Source: Betaproteobacteria bacterium | Lineage (GTDB): Bacteria > Pseudomonadota > Gammaproteobacteria > Burkholderiales > Usitatibacteraceae | Reading direction: 5' to 3' | Length of the DNA stretch: 64,000 nt | Assembly (NCBI GenBank): GCA_019449455.1 | Contig: JAGRPO010000141.1 | Location: 1-64,000, forward strand | Shown here: piece after piece, positions 48,781 through 56,743 of the stretch | Layout of the letters: every line of letters begins with the position of its first letter | Position numbering within the stretch: the first letter of the stretch is position 1 | Notes under the pieces: model-generated | Seen by the model: only the letters and a program-made list of their open reading frames with translations | The model's database searches: none | Told to the model about the DNA's origin: nothing | Made by a program: the position numbers and the translations under genes

Positions 48781-49967
48781 CGCCAGAAGTCCCCGCGCTC
48801 CTCGAGGAAGAGGCGCGCGAGCACCTGCTGGTGGACTTCCGTCGCGCCGTCCACGAGCCGGGCCTGCCGCGCGTAGCGGTAGATCCACTCGAGCGGCGTG
48901 TCGGTGGAATAGCCGCGCGCGCCGCAAAGCTGGATGGCGGTGTCGGCGCACAGGTGCAGGGTGTCGGCCACCTGCACCTTGGCCATGGAGATCTCCTTCC
49001 TCGCGAAGTCGCCCTTGTCGATGAGCGTGGCGGCCTTCATGACGAGGAGCCGCCCGATCTCCACCTGCATGGCGCAGTGGCCCAGCTTCATCTGCACGCT
49101 CTCGCGCTCGGCGAGCCGCCGGCCGCCGCTCATGCGCTCGCCGGTATAGTCGGCGGCGATGTCGAGGCAGCGCTTCGAAAGCCCGAGCCAGCGCATGCAG
49201 TGGGTCAGGCGCGCCGTGCCCAGGCGGATCTGCGTGACCTTGAGGCCGTCGCCCACGTTCATGAGCCGGTTGCCGTCGGGGATCTCGAGGCCGTCGAACT
49301 CCAGCTCGCAATGCCCGCCGTGCTCCTCGGGGCCGAGGATGGGGATGCGCCGGGCGACGCGCCAGCCCGGATCGTCGCGATCGAAGAGGAAGGCGGTGAG
49401 CCCCTTGCGCGCGTCGTCGGAGGTCTTCGCCACCAGGATGAAGTGCTTGGCCTCGCCGGCGCCGGTGATGAACCACTTTCGCCCGTGCACGACCCAGGTA
49501 TCGCCCCGGCGCCTGGCGGTGGTGAGCATCATCGAGGGGTCGGAGCCGCCGCCGGGATGCGGCTCGGTCATCGCGAAGGACGATCGCACGGCGCCGTCCA
49601 CGATGGGCTGCAGCCAGCGTTCCTTCTGCTCCGCGGTGCCCACCTTGTTCAGCAGGATCATGTTGCCGTCGTCGGGCGCGGCGCAGTTCACCGCCACCGG
49701 CCCGAAGAGCGAGTAGTTGAGCTCCTCGTAGCAGGCCGCCATGCCGGCGACGCCGAGCCCCTGGCCGCCGCGCTCCTTCGGCATCTGCGGAGCCCAGAGG
49801 CCCTCGTCCTTCGCCGTGGCGCGCAGCACCGCGAGGAGCTCCGGCCGGATGTTCTCGTGCTCGTCGAAGGATTCCGGCGTCGTGTCGTAGGCGAGGACGT
49901 GGCGGCGCACGAAATCGCGGTAGCGGCGCCGGTAGTCCTCGACGGCCGCGGGCAGCGTGAGGTCCAT
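48771..49967 (-). CDS. Acyl-CoA dehydrogenase family protein
   Basis: 398 aa flavoprotein. WAPQMPKERGGQGLGVAGM, SSFAMTEPHPGGGSDPSMM (first signature), WFITGAGEAKHFILVAKTS, and C-terminal QLCGARGYSTDTPLEWIYRY. A Glu at the classical catalytic place cannot be confirmed. It belongs to the ACAD10/11-like group that occurs beside phosphotransferases, as it does here. Probably oxidises a branched, aryl or hydroxy acyl-CoA. Confidence 0.92.
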   Translation of the reverse strand: MDLTLPAAVEDYRRRYRDFVRRHVLAYDTTPESFDEHENIRPELLAVLRATAKDEGLWAPQMPKERGGQGLGVAGMAACYEELNYSLFGPVAVNCAAPDDGNMILLNKVGTAEQKERWLQPIVDGAVRSSFAMTEPHPGGGSDPSMMLTTARRRGDTWVVHGRKWFITGAGEAKHFILVAKTSDDARKGLTAFLFDRDDPGWRVARRIPILGPEEHGGHCELEFDGLEIPDGNRLMNVGDGLKVTQIRLGTARLTHCMRWLGLSKRCLDIAADYTGERMSGGRRLAERESVQMKLGHCAMQVEIGRLLVMKAATLIDKGDFARKEISMAKVQVADTLHLCADTAIQLCGARGYSTDTPLEWIYRYARQARLVDGATEVHQQVLARLFLEERGDFWRWA

Positions 49968-49976
49968 GGCGATGTC

Positions 49977-50750
49977 CTATAGGGAATTCACGAGATGGCC
50001 GCCGTCCACGACGACGACGGAGCCGGTCATGTAGGAGCCCGCGTCCGAGGCGAGGAGCAGGAGGGCGCCGTCGAGGTCGCGCGGCGAGCCGATGCGGCGC
50101 TGCGGCACGCGCTTGGTCATCGCCTGGCCGGGCTCCGACTGGAAGAAGTCGCGGTTCATCTCGGTGATCACGTAGCCGGGAGCGATCGCGTTCACGCGGA
50201 TCCCGTGGCGCGCCCACTCGAGCGCGAGCGCCTTGGTCACCTGGACCAGCGCGGCCTTCGCGGCGGCGTAGGCGAGCAGGTGCGTGGCCTGGCGCAAGCC
50301 GAGGATGGAGGCGATGTTCACGAGGCTGCCCGGGCGCTTCGCGGCGATCATCGACTTCGCCACCGCCTGCGCCACGCGCCAGGCGCCGTCGAGGTTGGTG
50401 TCGAGCACGCGGCGCCAGTCGGCGTCCGTGAGGTCCAGCGAGGCCTTCGTGTCGGCGACGCCTGCGTTGTTCACGAGGATGTCGATGCCGCCGGCGAGCT
50501 CCACGGCTTTCCTCACCGCGGAGCCGACGCTTGCGGGGTCCGTGACGTCGAGCGCCACGGCGTGCGCCGTTCCGCCTTCTGCGCGAATTGCCGACACGAG
50601 GGATTCCAGCCGGTCGGCGCGGCGGGCGGCGGCGATGACGACGGCGCCGCGCGCGGCGAGGGCCTTCGCGAAATTCTCGCCCAGGCCGCTGGAGGCGCCG
50701 GTGACGAGCGCCACCTTGCCGCGGATGTCGAAGAGGGGATCGGTGATCAT
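49977..50750 (-). CDS. SDR family oxidoreductase
   Basis: 257 aa. Classical short-chain dehydrogenase: cofactor loop VTGASSGLGENFAKALAARG, LDVTDPAS, LVNNAGVADT, catalytic Ser in NIASILGL, YAAAK, and the C-terminal VVDGGHL. Acts on hydroxyacyl or oxoacyl substrates probably together with the neighbouring dehydrogenase. Overlaps the DUF6285 gene by four bases. Confidence 0.93.
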   Translation of the reverse strand: MITDPLFDIRGKVALVTGASSGLGENFAKALAARGAVVIAAARRADRLESLVSAIRAEGGTAHAVALDVTDPASVGSAVRKAVELAGGIDILVNNAGVADTKASLDLTDADWRRVLDTNLDGAWRVAQAVAKSMIAAKRPGSLVNIASILGLRQATHLLAYAAAKAALVQVTKALALEWARHGIRVNAIAPGYVITEMNRDFFQSEPGQAMTKRVPQRRIGSPRDLDGALLLLASDAGSYMTGSVVVVDGGHLVNSL

Positions 50751-51142
50751 GGGGTTTTCCTGGGTTCGCGGGTAAGTGCCTTGGGATTGCTCACGGCGAG
50801 TCGCTCGCGCGTGGTCTCGCGCAGATGTTCGAGCAGGCGCTCGCGCGAGGCGCCCTCGTCGAAGCGGCCTTCCCGGATGCGGGCGGCCAGCCGCGCCGTG
50901 CCTTGGCGAAGCGCTGCCGTGTCGTCTCCCGCCGGCGCCCCGTCGCCCAGCAAGGCGGCGATGCGCGCGATCTCCATCCGGGCCGTGTCCGGCGCGGCGA
51001 GCTCGCGCCCGGCGATGGCGAGCGCGTTGGCTGCCATGAGCGCCGCATAGCGCTGCGCCTCGGGAAGCGCAGGCGCGACATCCGCGAGGATCGCCGTGCG
51101 CGCGATGTCGAGGAGGTCCGCGGCCGAGGGCTCGATCTTCAT
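50747..51142 (-). CDS. DUF6285 family protein
   Basis: 131 aa, all helical: LLDIARTAILADVAPALP, YAALMAANALAIAGRELA and a C-terminal charged region. Short proteins like this sit between phosphotransferase and acyl-CoA dehydrogenase genes in many genomes. Function unknown. Overlaps both neighbours by four bases. Confidence 0.75.
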   Translation of the reverse strand: MKIEPSAADLLDIARTAILADVAPALPEAQRYAALMAANALAIAGRELAAPDTARMEIARIAALLGDGAPAGDDTAALRQGTARLAARIREGRFDEGASRERLLEHLRETTRERLAVSNPKALTREPRKTP

Positions 51143-52182
51143 GCCGCGCCTCCGGTGAGCGCGAGGATCTCCAGCTCCAGTTCCGGCACGATGTGCGCGG
51201 TGAGTGCCAGCTCGAGCGAGCGTTGCGAGCCGGAGCGGTGGCGCTCGGCCTGCTGCAGCGCGATGACCGCCCAGCGCAGGTGCGCCATCACCTGCCAGTA
51301 GAGCGTCTCCTCCCGCTCCGTCGCGCGCCCGCCCGCCGCCGCGTAGCCCGCGAGGAAGTCGGCGGCCGATCCGATCCCGCCGGCCTCGCGGTCGGGACGG
51401 GCGAAGCGCCAGCAGCGCGCGAGCATCCAGCCCAGGTCCTCGCGCGCGTCCCCCCACCCGGCGAACTCCCAGTCGAGCACCGCGGCGAGCCCGCCCTCGT
51501 GCACGAGATAGTTGCCGGTGCGGTAGTCGCGATGCAGGAGGCAGGCGGGAAGAGGCGCCGGGGCGAAGCGCCGGCACCACGCGAGGCCCCACTCGAGCAC
51601 GGGCCAGGCCTCGCCGCGGACGGCGCCGAGCGCGTCGAGATCGCGCCGGTAGCCCTCGATCGTGGCGCGCGCGTGATCGGCGGGCGCCTCGCCGAGGAAG
51701 GCGAGGGACGCGACCGGCGGCTTTACGCGGTGCAGCCGCGCGAGGTTCGCTCCCAGCTCGCGGGCGAGCGCCGCGCGGTCGGGCACCAGCGTGTCGTCCT
51801 TCGAGAGCCGATGGCCGGCGGCCACGCCCGGCACGCGCCGCATCACGAAGAAATCGGGACCGGCGCCGTCGGCACAGGCGAAGAGCGGCTCGGGAACGCG
51901 CACGCCCGCGCCGTGGGCCGCGCGCAGGATCTCGAATTCCTCGCGCCGCGAATGGCTCACCGCCACGGCGGACGGGGAGTCGGTCCGCAGGACCCACGCG
52001 TGCCGGCCGGCGTCGGGGCCGCCCTCGACGAGGGCGTCGATTGCCACGTTTTCCTGGATGGCGCCGCCGGACAGCCGCTCCCAGCGCTCGACCGTCACGC
52101 GCGAGGCGCGGCATGCTGCCGCGAGGAACGCCTCGGCCCGCGAGCGGGGGTCGGGGGCGGCCGCGGTGGCGAGCGCGCTCAT
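51139..52182 (-). CDS. Phosphotransferase (APH family, ACAD10-like kinase)
   Basis: 347 aa, protein-kinase-like fold of aminoglycoside phosphotransferases. AWVLRTDSPSAVAVS, the brace LLHRDYRTGNYLVHEGGL with catalytic HRD, and AVLDWEFAGWGDAREDLGWM with metal-binding Asp. In this context it probably phosphorylates hydroxyacyl-CoA substrates for the following dehydrogenase, as known for human ACAD10/11. Antibiotic resistance is unlikely. Confidence 0.88.
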   Translation of the reverse strand: MSALATAAAPDPRSRAEAFLAAACRASRVTVERWERLSGGAIQENVAIDALVEGGPDAGRHAWVLRTDSPSAVAVSHSRREEFEILRAAHGAGVRVPEPLFACADGAGPDFFVMRRVPGVAAGHRLSKDDTLVPDRAALARELGANLARLHRVKPPVASLAFLGEAPADHARATIEGYRRDLDALGAVRGEAWPVLEWGLAWCRRFAPAPLPACLLHRDYRTGNYLVHEGGLAAVLDWEFAGWGDAREDLGWMLARCWRFARPDREAGGIGSAADFLAGYAAAGGRATEREETLYWQVMAHLRWAVIALQQAERHRSGSQRSLELALTAHIVPELELEILALTGGAA

Positions 52183-52195
52183 CGCACGCGCGGTC

Positions 52196-54241
52196 TCACC
52201 AGAGGTGCACCCGCTCGCGCTCCGCTCGCAGCGCCCGGGAGTCCGCGGGGCACGAGAAAGCCCGCGAGAATTCCGGCAGGTTCGCGAGCGGGCCCCGCAC
52301 GCGGTATCGCGGTGGCGAGTGGCTGTCCGTGAGCAGGCGCAAGCGCTCCTGCTCGGGACGCAGGCGCGAGCGCCACGCCTGCGCGAACGACAGGAAGTAG
52401 CGCTGCTCGGGCGTGAAGCCCTCGATCGCCTCGCGCGGCCCGCCCTCCAGCGCGCGCTGCAGGCCGAGGTAGGCGATGCGGATGCCGCCGAGGTCGGCGA
52501 TGTTCTCGCCGAGCGTGAGCTTGCCGTTCACCTTGAGGCCGTCCACGCCCGCGTAGGCGTCGTACTGGGCGACGATCGCCTGCGAGCGCTCCCGGTAGCG
52601 AGCCTGGTCCGCGGCGGTCCACCATTCGCGCAGGTTGCCCTCGGCGTCGTAGCGGCGGCCGCGGTCGTCGAATCCGTGCGTGATCTCGTGGCCGATCACC
52701 ATGCCGATGCCGCCGAAGTTCACGGCGTCGTCGGCCTTCGGGTCGAAGTAGGGCGGCTGCAGGATGCCCGCGGGGAACACGATCTCGTTGAGCGACGAGC
52801 CGTAGTACGCATTCACGACGTGCGGCGACATCCACCATTCGCCGCGGTCCACGGGCTTGCCGAGGCGCGCGGCCATGCGGCGGAACTCGAAGGCGTTGGC
52901 GGCGAGCCAGTTCTCGACGAACGGCCGGGCGCCGACCTCCGCCGCCGAGAAATCTCGCCAGCGGTCGGGATAGCCGATCTTCACCGCCATGCGGTCGAGC
53001 TTGTCGAGCGCGGCCTTGCGCGTGGCTTCCTCCATCCAGTCGAGGGCGACGAGGCGGTCGCGAAGCGCCGCCTTCACGTGGCCCACCAGCTCGAGGGCGC
53101 GGCGCTTGGCCTGCGGCGGGAACGCCTCGCCGACGAAGAGCTCCCCCAGCGCGTGCGCGAGCGGCTCGCCGCCGTAGCGCCCGCTGATCGTCTCGATGAC
53201 GCGCTCGGCGCGCGGCGCGGGCCGGGCGACGCCCGTGAGGGTCCGGTCGAAGAAGGCGAAGTGCGCCTCCTCGAACGGCGGGGGAAGCTTCGTCGCGGCC
53301 GCACGCAGCACGTGCCAGCGCAGGTACGCGCGCCAGTCGGCGGCGGGGCGCGTGGCGGCGAGTCGCGCGAAGGCCGCGGCGGCGCCGGGCTGCGCGACGT
53401 TGAGCTCGGCGAGGCCGGGGACGCCGACGGCGGCGAAGTAGTCCTGCCAGTCGAACCCGGGCGCCTCCTTCGCGAGGGCCTCGGCGGTGCGCAGGTTGTA
53501 GGTTTTCTCCGGGTCGCGGCGTTCGACGAGCGTCAGGTGCGCGCGGGCGATGGCGCTCTCGGTCTCGAGCACGCTTTCGGCGACGCGGCCGGCCTCGGCG
53601 GCCGACGCGCCGGCCAGGCGCGACATCGCCCGCACGTGGTCGCGGTAGGCCGCGCGCAGCGCCTTCGAGCGCTCGTCGTCGCGGAAGTAGTAGTCGCGTT
53701 CGGGCAGCCCCAGGCCCGACTGCTGGATCTCGGCGAGGTAACGGCGCGAGTCCTTCGCGTCCTGGCGCACGGCGAAGGCGAATCCGGCGCGGATGCCGGC
53801 GCGGTGCAGCGTGGCGAGCGCCTTCGGCAGGTCGGCGGGCGCGGCAACGGCGTCGATCGCGGCGAAGAGCGGCGCGAGGGGCGCGAGCCCCGCCCCGGCG
53901 ATTCCGGCCTCGTCCATGCCGCTCGCGTAATAGGCGACGACCTTGTGGCGGTTGCTGCCGGCGGGAAACGGGTTCGCCGCGGCCGCCCTGGTGAGGACGC
54001 CCTGCAGGAGGACCTTGTTGCGCTGGCCGATGATCGCGAACGTGCCCCAGTCGGGCTTGTCGTCCGGGATCGACGTCGCCTCGAGCCAGTGGCGGTTGGC
54101 GTAGGCGTAGAAGTCGTCGCAGGGCGCGTCGTCCCCGGACAGTCCGCCGACGTCGAGCGCGGAGGCGGCGCAAAGCGCCGGAAGCGCGGCGGCGATGGCG
54201 AGGGCGAAGCGCGAGGCGAGGTTGGCCATGGCGGAAGTCAT
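52196..54241 (-). CDS. M13 family zinc metallopeptidase (PepO/neprilysin-like), secreted
   Basis: 681 aa (677 aa if started at the ATG at 54229, after which a signal peptide ALAIAAALPALCAASA is seen). Zinc site VIGHEITHGFDDRG near 517 with the third ligand in LTLGENIADLGG, plus the VNAYYGSSLNEIVFPAGILQ substrate-binding motif, and a C-terminal tryptophan region CPADSRALRAERERVHLW. Probably a periplasmic oligopeptidase. Stops 13 bases before the phosphotransferase start but divergent from surE. Confidence 0.93.
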   Translation of the reverse strand: MTSAMANLASRFALAIAAALPALCAASALDVGGLSGDDAPCDDFYAYANRHWLEATSIPDDKPDWGTFAIIGQRNKVLLQGVLTRAAAANPFPAGSNRHKVVAYYASGMDEAGIAGAGLAPLAPLFAAIDAVAAPADLPKALATLHRAGIRAGFAFAVRQDAKDSRRYLAEIQQSGLGLPERDYYFRDDERSKALRAAYRDHVRAMSRLAGASAAEAGRVAESVLETESAIARAHLTLVERRDPEKTYNLRTAEALAKEAPGFDWQDYFAAVGVPGLAELNVAQPGAAAAFARLAATRPAADWRAYLRWHVLRAAATKLPPPFEEAHFAFFDRTLTGVARPAPRAERVIETISGRYGGEPLAHALGELFVGEAFPPQAKRRALELVGHVKAALRDRLVALDWMEEATRKAALDKLDRMAVKIGYPDRWRDFSAAEVGARPFVENWLAANAFEFRRMAARLGKPVDRGEWWMSPHVVNAYYGSSLNEIVFPAGILQPPYFDPKADDAVNFGGIGMVIGHEITHGFDDRGRRYDAEGNLREWWTAADQARYRERSQAIVAQYDAYAGVDGLKVNGKLTLGENIADLGGIRIAYLGLQRALEGGPREAIEGFTPEQRYFLSFAQAWRSRLRPEQERLRLLTDSHSPPRYRVRGPLANLPEFSRAFSCPADSRALRAERERVHLW

Positions 54242-54297
54242 CGGAATGAAGGCGCCATTCTAGCCCACGCGCGCGCGGTTCCCGGGGGGCGTTCGGG

Positions 54298-54303
54298 TAT
54301 AAT
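54298..54303 (+). promoter_or_regulatory. -10 box of the surE-pcm-nlpD promoter
   Basis: TATAAT, 35 bases before the surE start. No matching -35 is clear. Confidence 0.5.
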
Positions 54304-54338
54304 CGCGCAGCAGAATTCCCCGGGCGAAAGCCCCCGCA

Positions 54339-55082
54339 ATGCGCATCCTCCTCTCGAACGACGACGGTTATTTCGCCCCCGGTCTCGCGGCGCTCGCCGA
54401 GGCGCTCGCGCCCCTCGGCAGCCTCACGGTCGTCGCGCCCGAGCGCGATCGCAGCGGCGCCTCCAACTCGCTCACGCTCGACCGTCCGCTGTCCCTGCAC
54501 CGCGCGGGCAACGGCTTCTACTACGTGAACGGGACGCCGACCGACTGCGTTCACATGGCCGTCACGGGGCTGCTCGACATCGAGCCCGACATCGTGGTCT
54601 CGGGCGTCAACGCCGGCTCGAACATGGGCGACGACACGCTCTACTCCGGCACCGTCGCCGCGGCGACGGAAGGCTACCTGCTCGGCGTGCCCGCGATCGC
54701 GGTTTCGCTCGTCGGCAAGGAATACGCGAACTACGCGACGGCCGCCCGCGTCGCGCGCGAGCTCGTCGAGCGCATCCGCCGCGAGCCGCCGTCCGAGCCG
54801 GTGCTCCTCAACGTGAACGTGCCCGACCTTCCCTACGACCAGCTCGCCGGCATGGAAGTCACCCGTCTCGGGCGGCGCCACAAGGCGCAACCCGTCGTGA
54901 AGAGCGTGAACCCGCGCGGCGACACGGTGTACTGGGTGGGCCCGGCCGGCGCCGCGCGCGAGGCGGGCCCGGGCACGGATTTCCACGCGCTCGAGCGGGG
55001 CGCGGTCTCCGTCACGCCGCTGCAGGTCGACCTCACGCATGCGGGCCAGATGGATGCCATCGGCCGCTGGCTCGGCGAATGA
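54339..55082 (+). CDS. surE: 5'/3'-nucleotidase SurE
   Basis: 247 aa. Starts [15 protein letters not shown] with the metal site ND near 7-9, [47 protein letters not shown]. Cytoplasmic survival phosphatase acting on nucleoside monophosphates. First gene of surE-pcm-nlpD. Confidence 0.96.
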   Translation: MRILLSNDDGYFAPGLAALAEALAPLGSLTVVAPERDRSGASNSLTLDRPLSLHRAGNGFYYVNGTPTDCVHMAVTGLLDIEPDIVVSGVNAGSNMGDDTLYSGTVAAATEGYLLGVPAIAVSLVGKEYANYATAARVARELVERIRREPPSEPVLLNVNVPDLPYDQLAGMEVTRLGRRHKAQPVVKSVNPRGDTVYWVGPAGAAREAGPGTDFHALERGAVSVTPLQVDLTHAGQMDAIGRWLGE

Positions 55083-55113
55083 GGGCTGCGCGTTCCCGCG
55101 CGGGGAAGCGCCC

Positions 55114-55767
55114 GTGAGCTTGCCGACCGGAATCGGAATGACCTCCGACCGCACGCGCGGCCGGATGGTGGAGGCGCTCCGCAAGTCCGGCATCGGGGAC
55201 GAGCGGGTGCTGGCCGCGATGCTCGAGATCCCCCGCCACCTCTTCGTGGAGGAGGGCATCGCCTCGCGCGCCTACGAGGACACGCCGCTGCCCATCGGCC
55301 ACGGGCAGACGATCTCGAGCCCGACGATCGTGGCGCTCATGACGCAGCTCCTGCTCGAGAAGGGGCCGGTCGCGAAGGTCCTAGAGATCGGGACCGGCTG
55401 CGGATACCAGACGGCGATTCTCGCGAAGCTCGTGAAGGAGGTCTACACGCTCGAGCGCATCGCGGCGCTGATGGACAAGGCGCGCAGGAACCTGCGCGAC
55501 CTGCGTTTCTACAACGTGCGCTTCAAGCACGCCGACGGGCACAAGGGCTACGCGGACGCGGGCCCCTTCGACGGCATCCTCTGCGCGGCCACGGCGAGCC
55601 ACGTCCCGGCGGCGCTCAAGGAGCAGCTCGCCGTCGGCGGCCGCCTGGTGATCCCCGTGGGCACCGGCGAGCAGTGGCTGCACGTGATCGAGCGCACGCC
55701 CGCGGGCTACACCGACGAGAAGCGCGAGGCGGTGCGGTTCGTGCCCCTGTTGCCGGGAATCGCCTGA
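55114..55767 (+). CDS. pcm: Protein-L-isoaspartate O-methyltransferase
   Basis: 217 aa from a GTG at 55114 behind GGGGAAG; an ATG at 55138 (MTSDRTRGRMVEALR) is the alternative. SAM methyltransferase core VLEIGTGCGYQTAILAKL, GHGQTISSPTIVALM and FDGILCAATASHVP. Repairs isoaspartyl residues. 31 bases after surE. Confidence 0.94.
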   Translation: MSLPTGIGMTSDRTRGRMVEALRKSGIGDERVLAAMLEIPRHLFVEEGIASRAYEDTPLPIGHGQTISSPTIVALMTQLLLEKGPVAKVLEIGTGCGYQTAILAKLVKEVYTLERIAALMDKARRNLRDLRFYNVRFKHADGHKGYADAGPFDGILCAATASHVPAALKEQLAVGGRLVIPVGTGEQWLHVIERTPAGYTDEKREAVRFVPLLPGIA

Positions 55768-55774
55768 GGAACCC

Positions 55775-56722
55775 ATGACCAACCACCCATCGATGCCTCG
55801 CGCCGCCGCGCTTCTCGCGGCCCTCGTGCTCGCGGCCGGCTGCGCCACCCGGCAGCCCGCCCCCGTCATCGAGCGCGCGCCACCGCCGCCGGCAGCGGAG
55901 ACTCCGGCGCCCGTCCAGGCCAGTCCCGTCGCGAAGCCGGTGCCGACGCACACCGTCAAGCGCGGCGAGACCCTTGTCGGCATCGCGCTGCAGTACGGCC
56001 TCGACTATCGCGAGCTCGCCGCGTGGAACGGCATCGCCAACGCGAACGTCGTGAGCGTCGGCCACGTCCTGGTGCTCGCGGCGCCCGCGGGTGCGCCGGC
56101 CGCTGCGCCCGCCACGGTGGCCACGCCGCTTGCCGGCCCCGGGCCGATCATCGAGGCGCGCCCGCTCGCCAATACCGAGAAGGTGAAGGTCGAGCCGCGC
56201 GGCCAGCGCGTTCCCTATTCCGAGAAGGCACTGGCGGAGCTCTCCGCGGGCGACACCGCGGCCGAGCCAGCGGCTCCCGCCATTCCCGCTCCCGCTCCGG
56301 CGCCCGCTCCGGCGCCCGCGCCCGCGCCGGAACCCGGGAAGCCCGCTGCCGGCACCCAGGCGGAGGCGGTCGACTGGATCTGGCCCGTCAAGGGAAAGGT
56401 CATCGCGGCCTTCACCGAGGCGACCAAGGGCATCGACATCGCCGGCAAGAAGGGCACGCCCGTCGTCGCGGCCGCCTCGGGCCGCGTGGTGTACGCCGGG
56501 CAGGGCCTGCGCGGCTACGGCAAGCTCGTGATCATCAAGCACAACGCGACCTGGCTCTCGGCCTATGCCCACAACGACAACGTCGTCGTGAAGGAGCAGC
56601 AGGAAGTCAGGCGCGGCCAGAAGATCGCGGAGATGGGCGCGACCGACGCCGACCAGGTGAAGCTGCACTTCGAGGTTCGCCGCCAGGGCAAGCCCGTCGA
56701 TCCGGCGCGCGTGCTGCCCTAA
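55775..56722 (+). CDS. nlpD: NlpD-like lipoprotein with LysM and LytM (M23) domains
   Basis: 315 aa. Lipobox LAAGC near residue 23, LysM domain HTVKRGETLVGIALQYGLDY (~59-105), an Ala-Pro repeat linker, and a C-terminal M23 domain WPVKGKVIAAFTEATKGIDI. The metal-binding His and Asp of active M23 enzymes are replaced (KGIDIAG), as in NlpD/EnvC, which activate amidases. Usually followed by rpoS; here the next gene is on the other strand. Confidence 0.92.
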   Translation: MTNHPSMPRAAALLAALVLAAGCATRQPAPVIERAPPPPAAETPAPVQASPVAKPVPTHTVKRGETLVGIALQYGLDYRELAAWNGIANANVVSVGHVLVLAAPAGAPAAAPATVATPLAGPGPIIEARPLANTEKVKVEPRGQRVPYSEKALAELSAGDTAAEPAAPAIPAPAPAPAPAPAPAPEPGKPAAGTQAEAVDWIWPVKGKVIAAFTEATKGIDIAGKKGTPVVAAASGRVVYAGQGLRGYGKLVIIKHNATWLSAYAHNDNVVVKEQQEVRRGQKIAEMGATDADQVKLHFEVRRQGKPVDPARVLP

Positions 56723-56743
56723 AGGGGACGCAACCCTGCCTCG

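Noticed and set aside
56270-56340. Tandem repeat (gctccggcgccc units) in nlpD
   Set aside because: It encodes the Ala-Pro linker between the LysM and M23 domains, a common low-complexity spacer, not a separate element.
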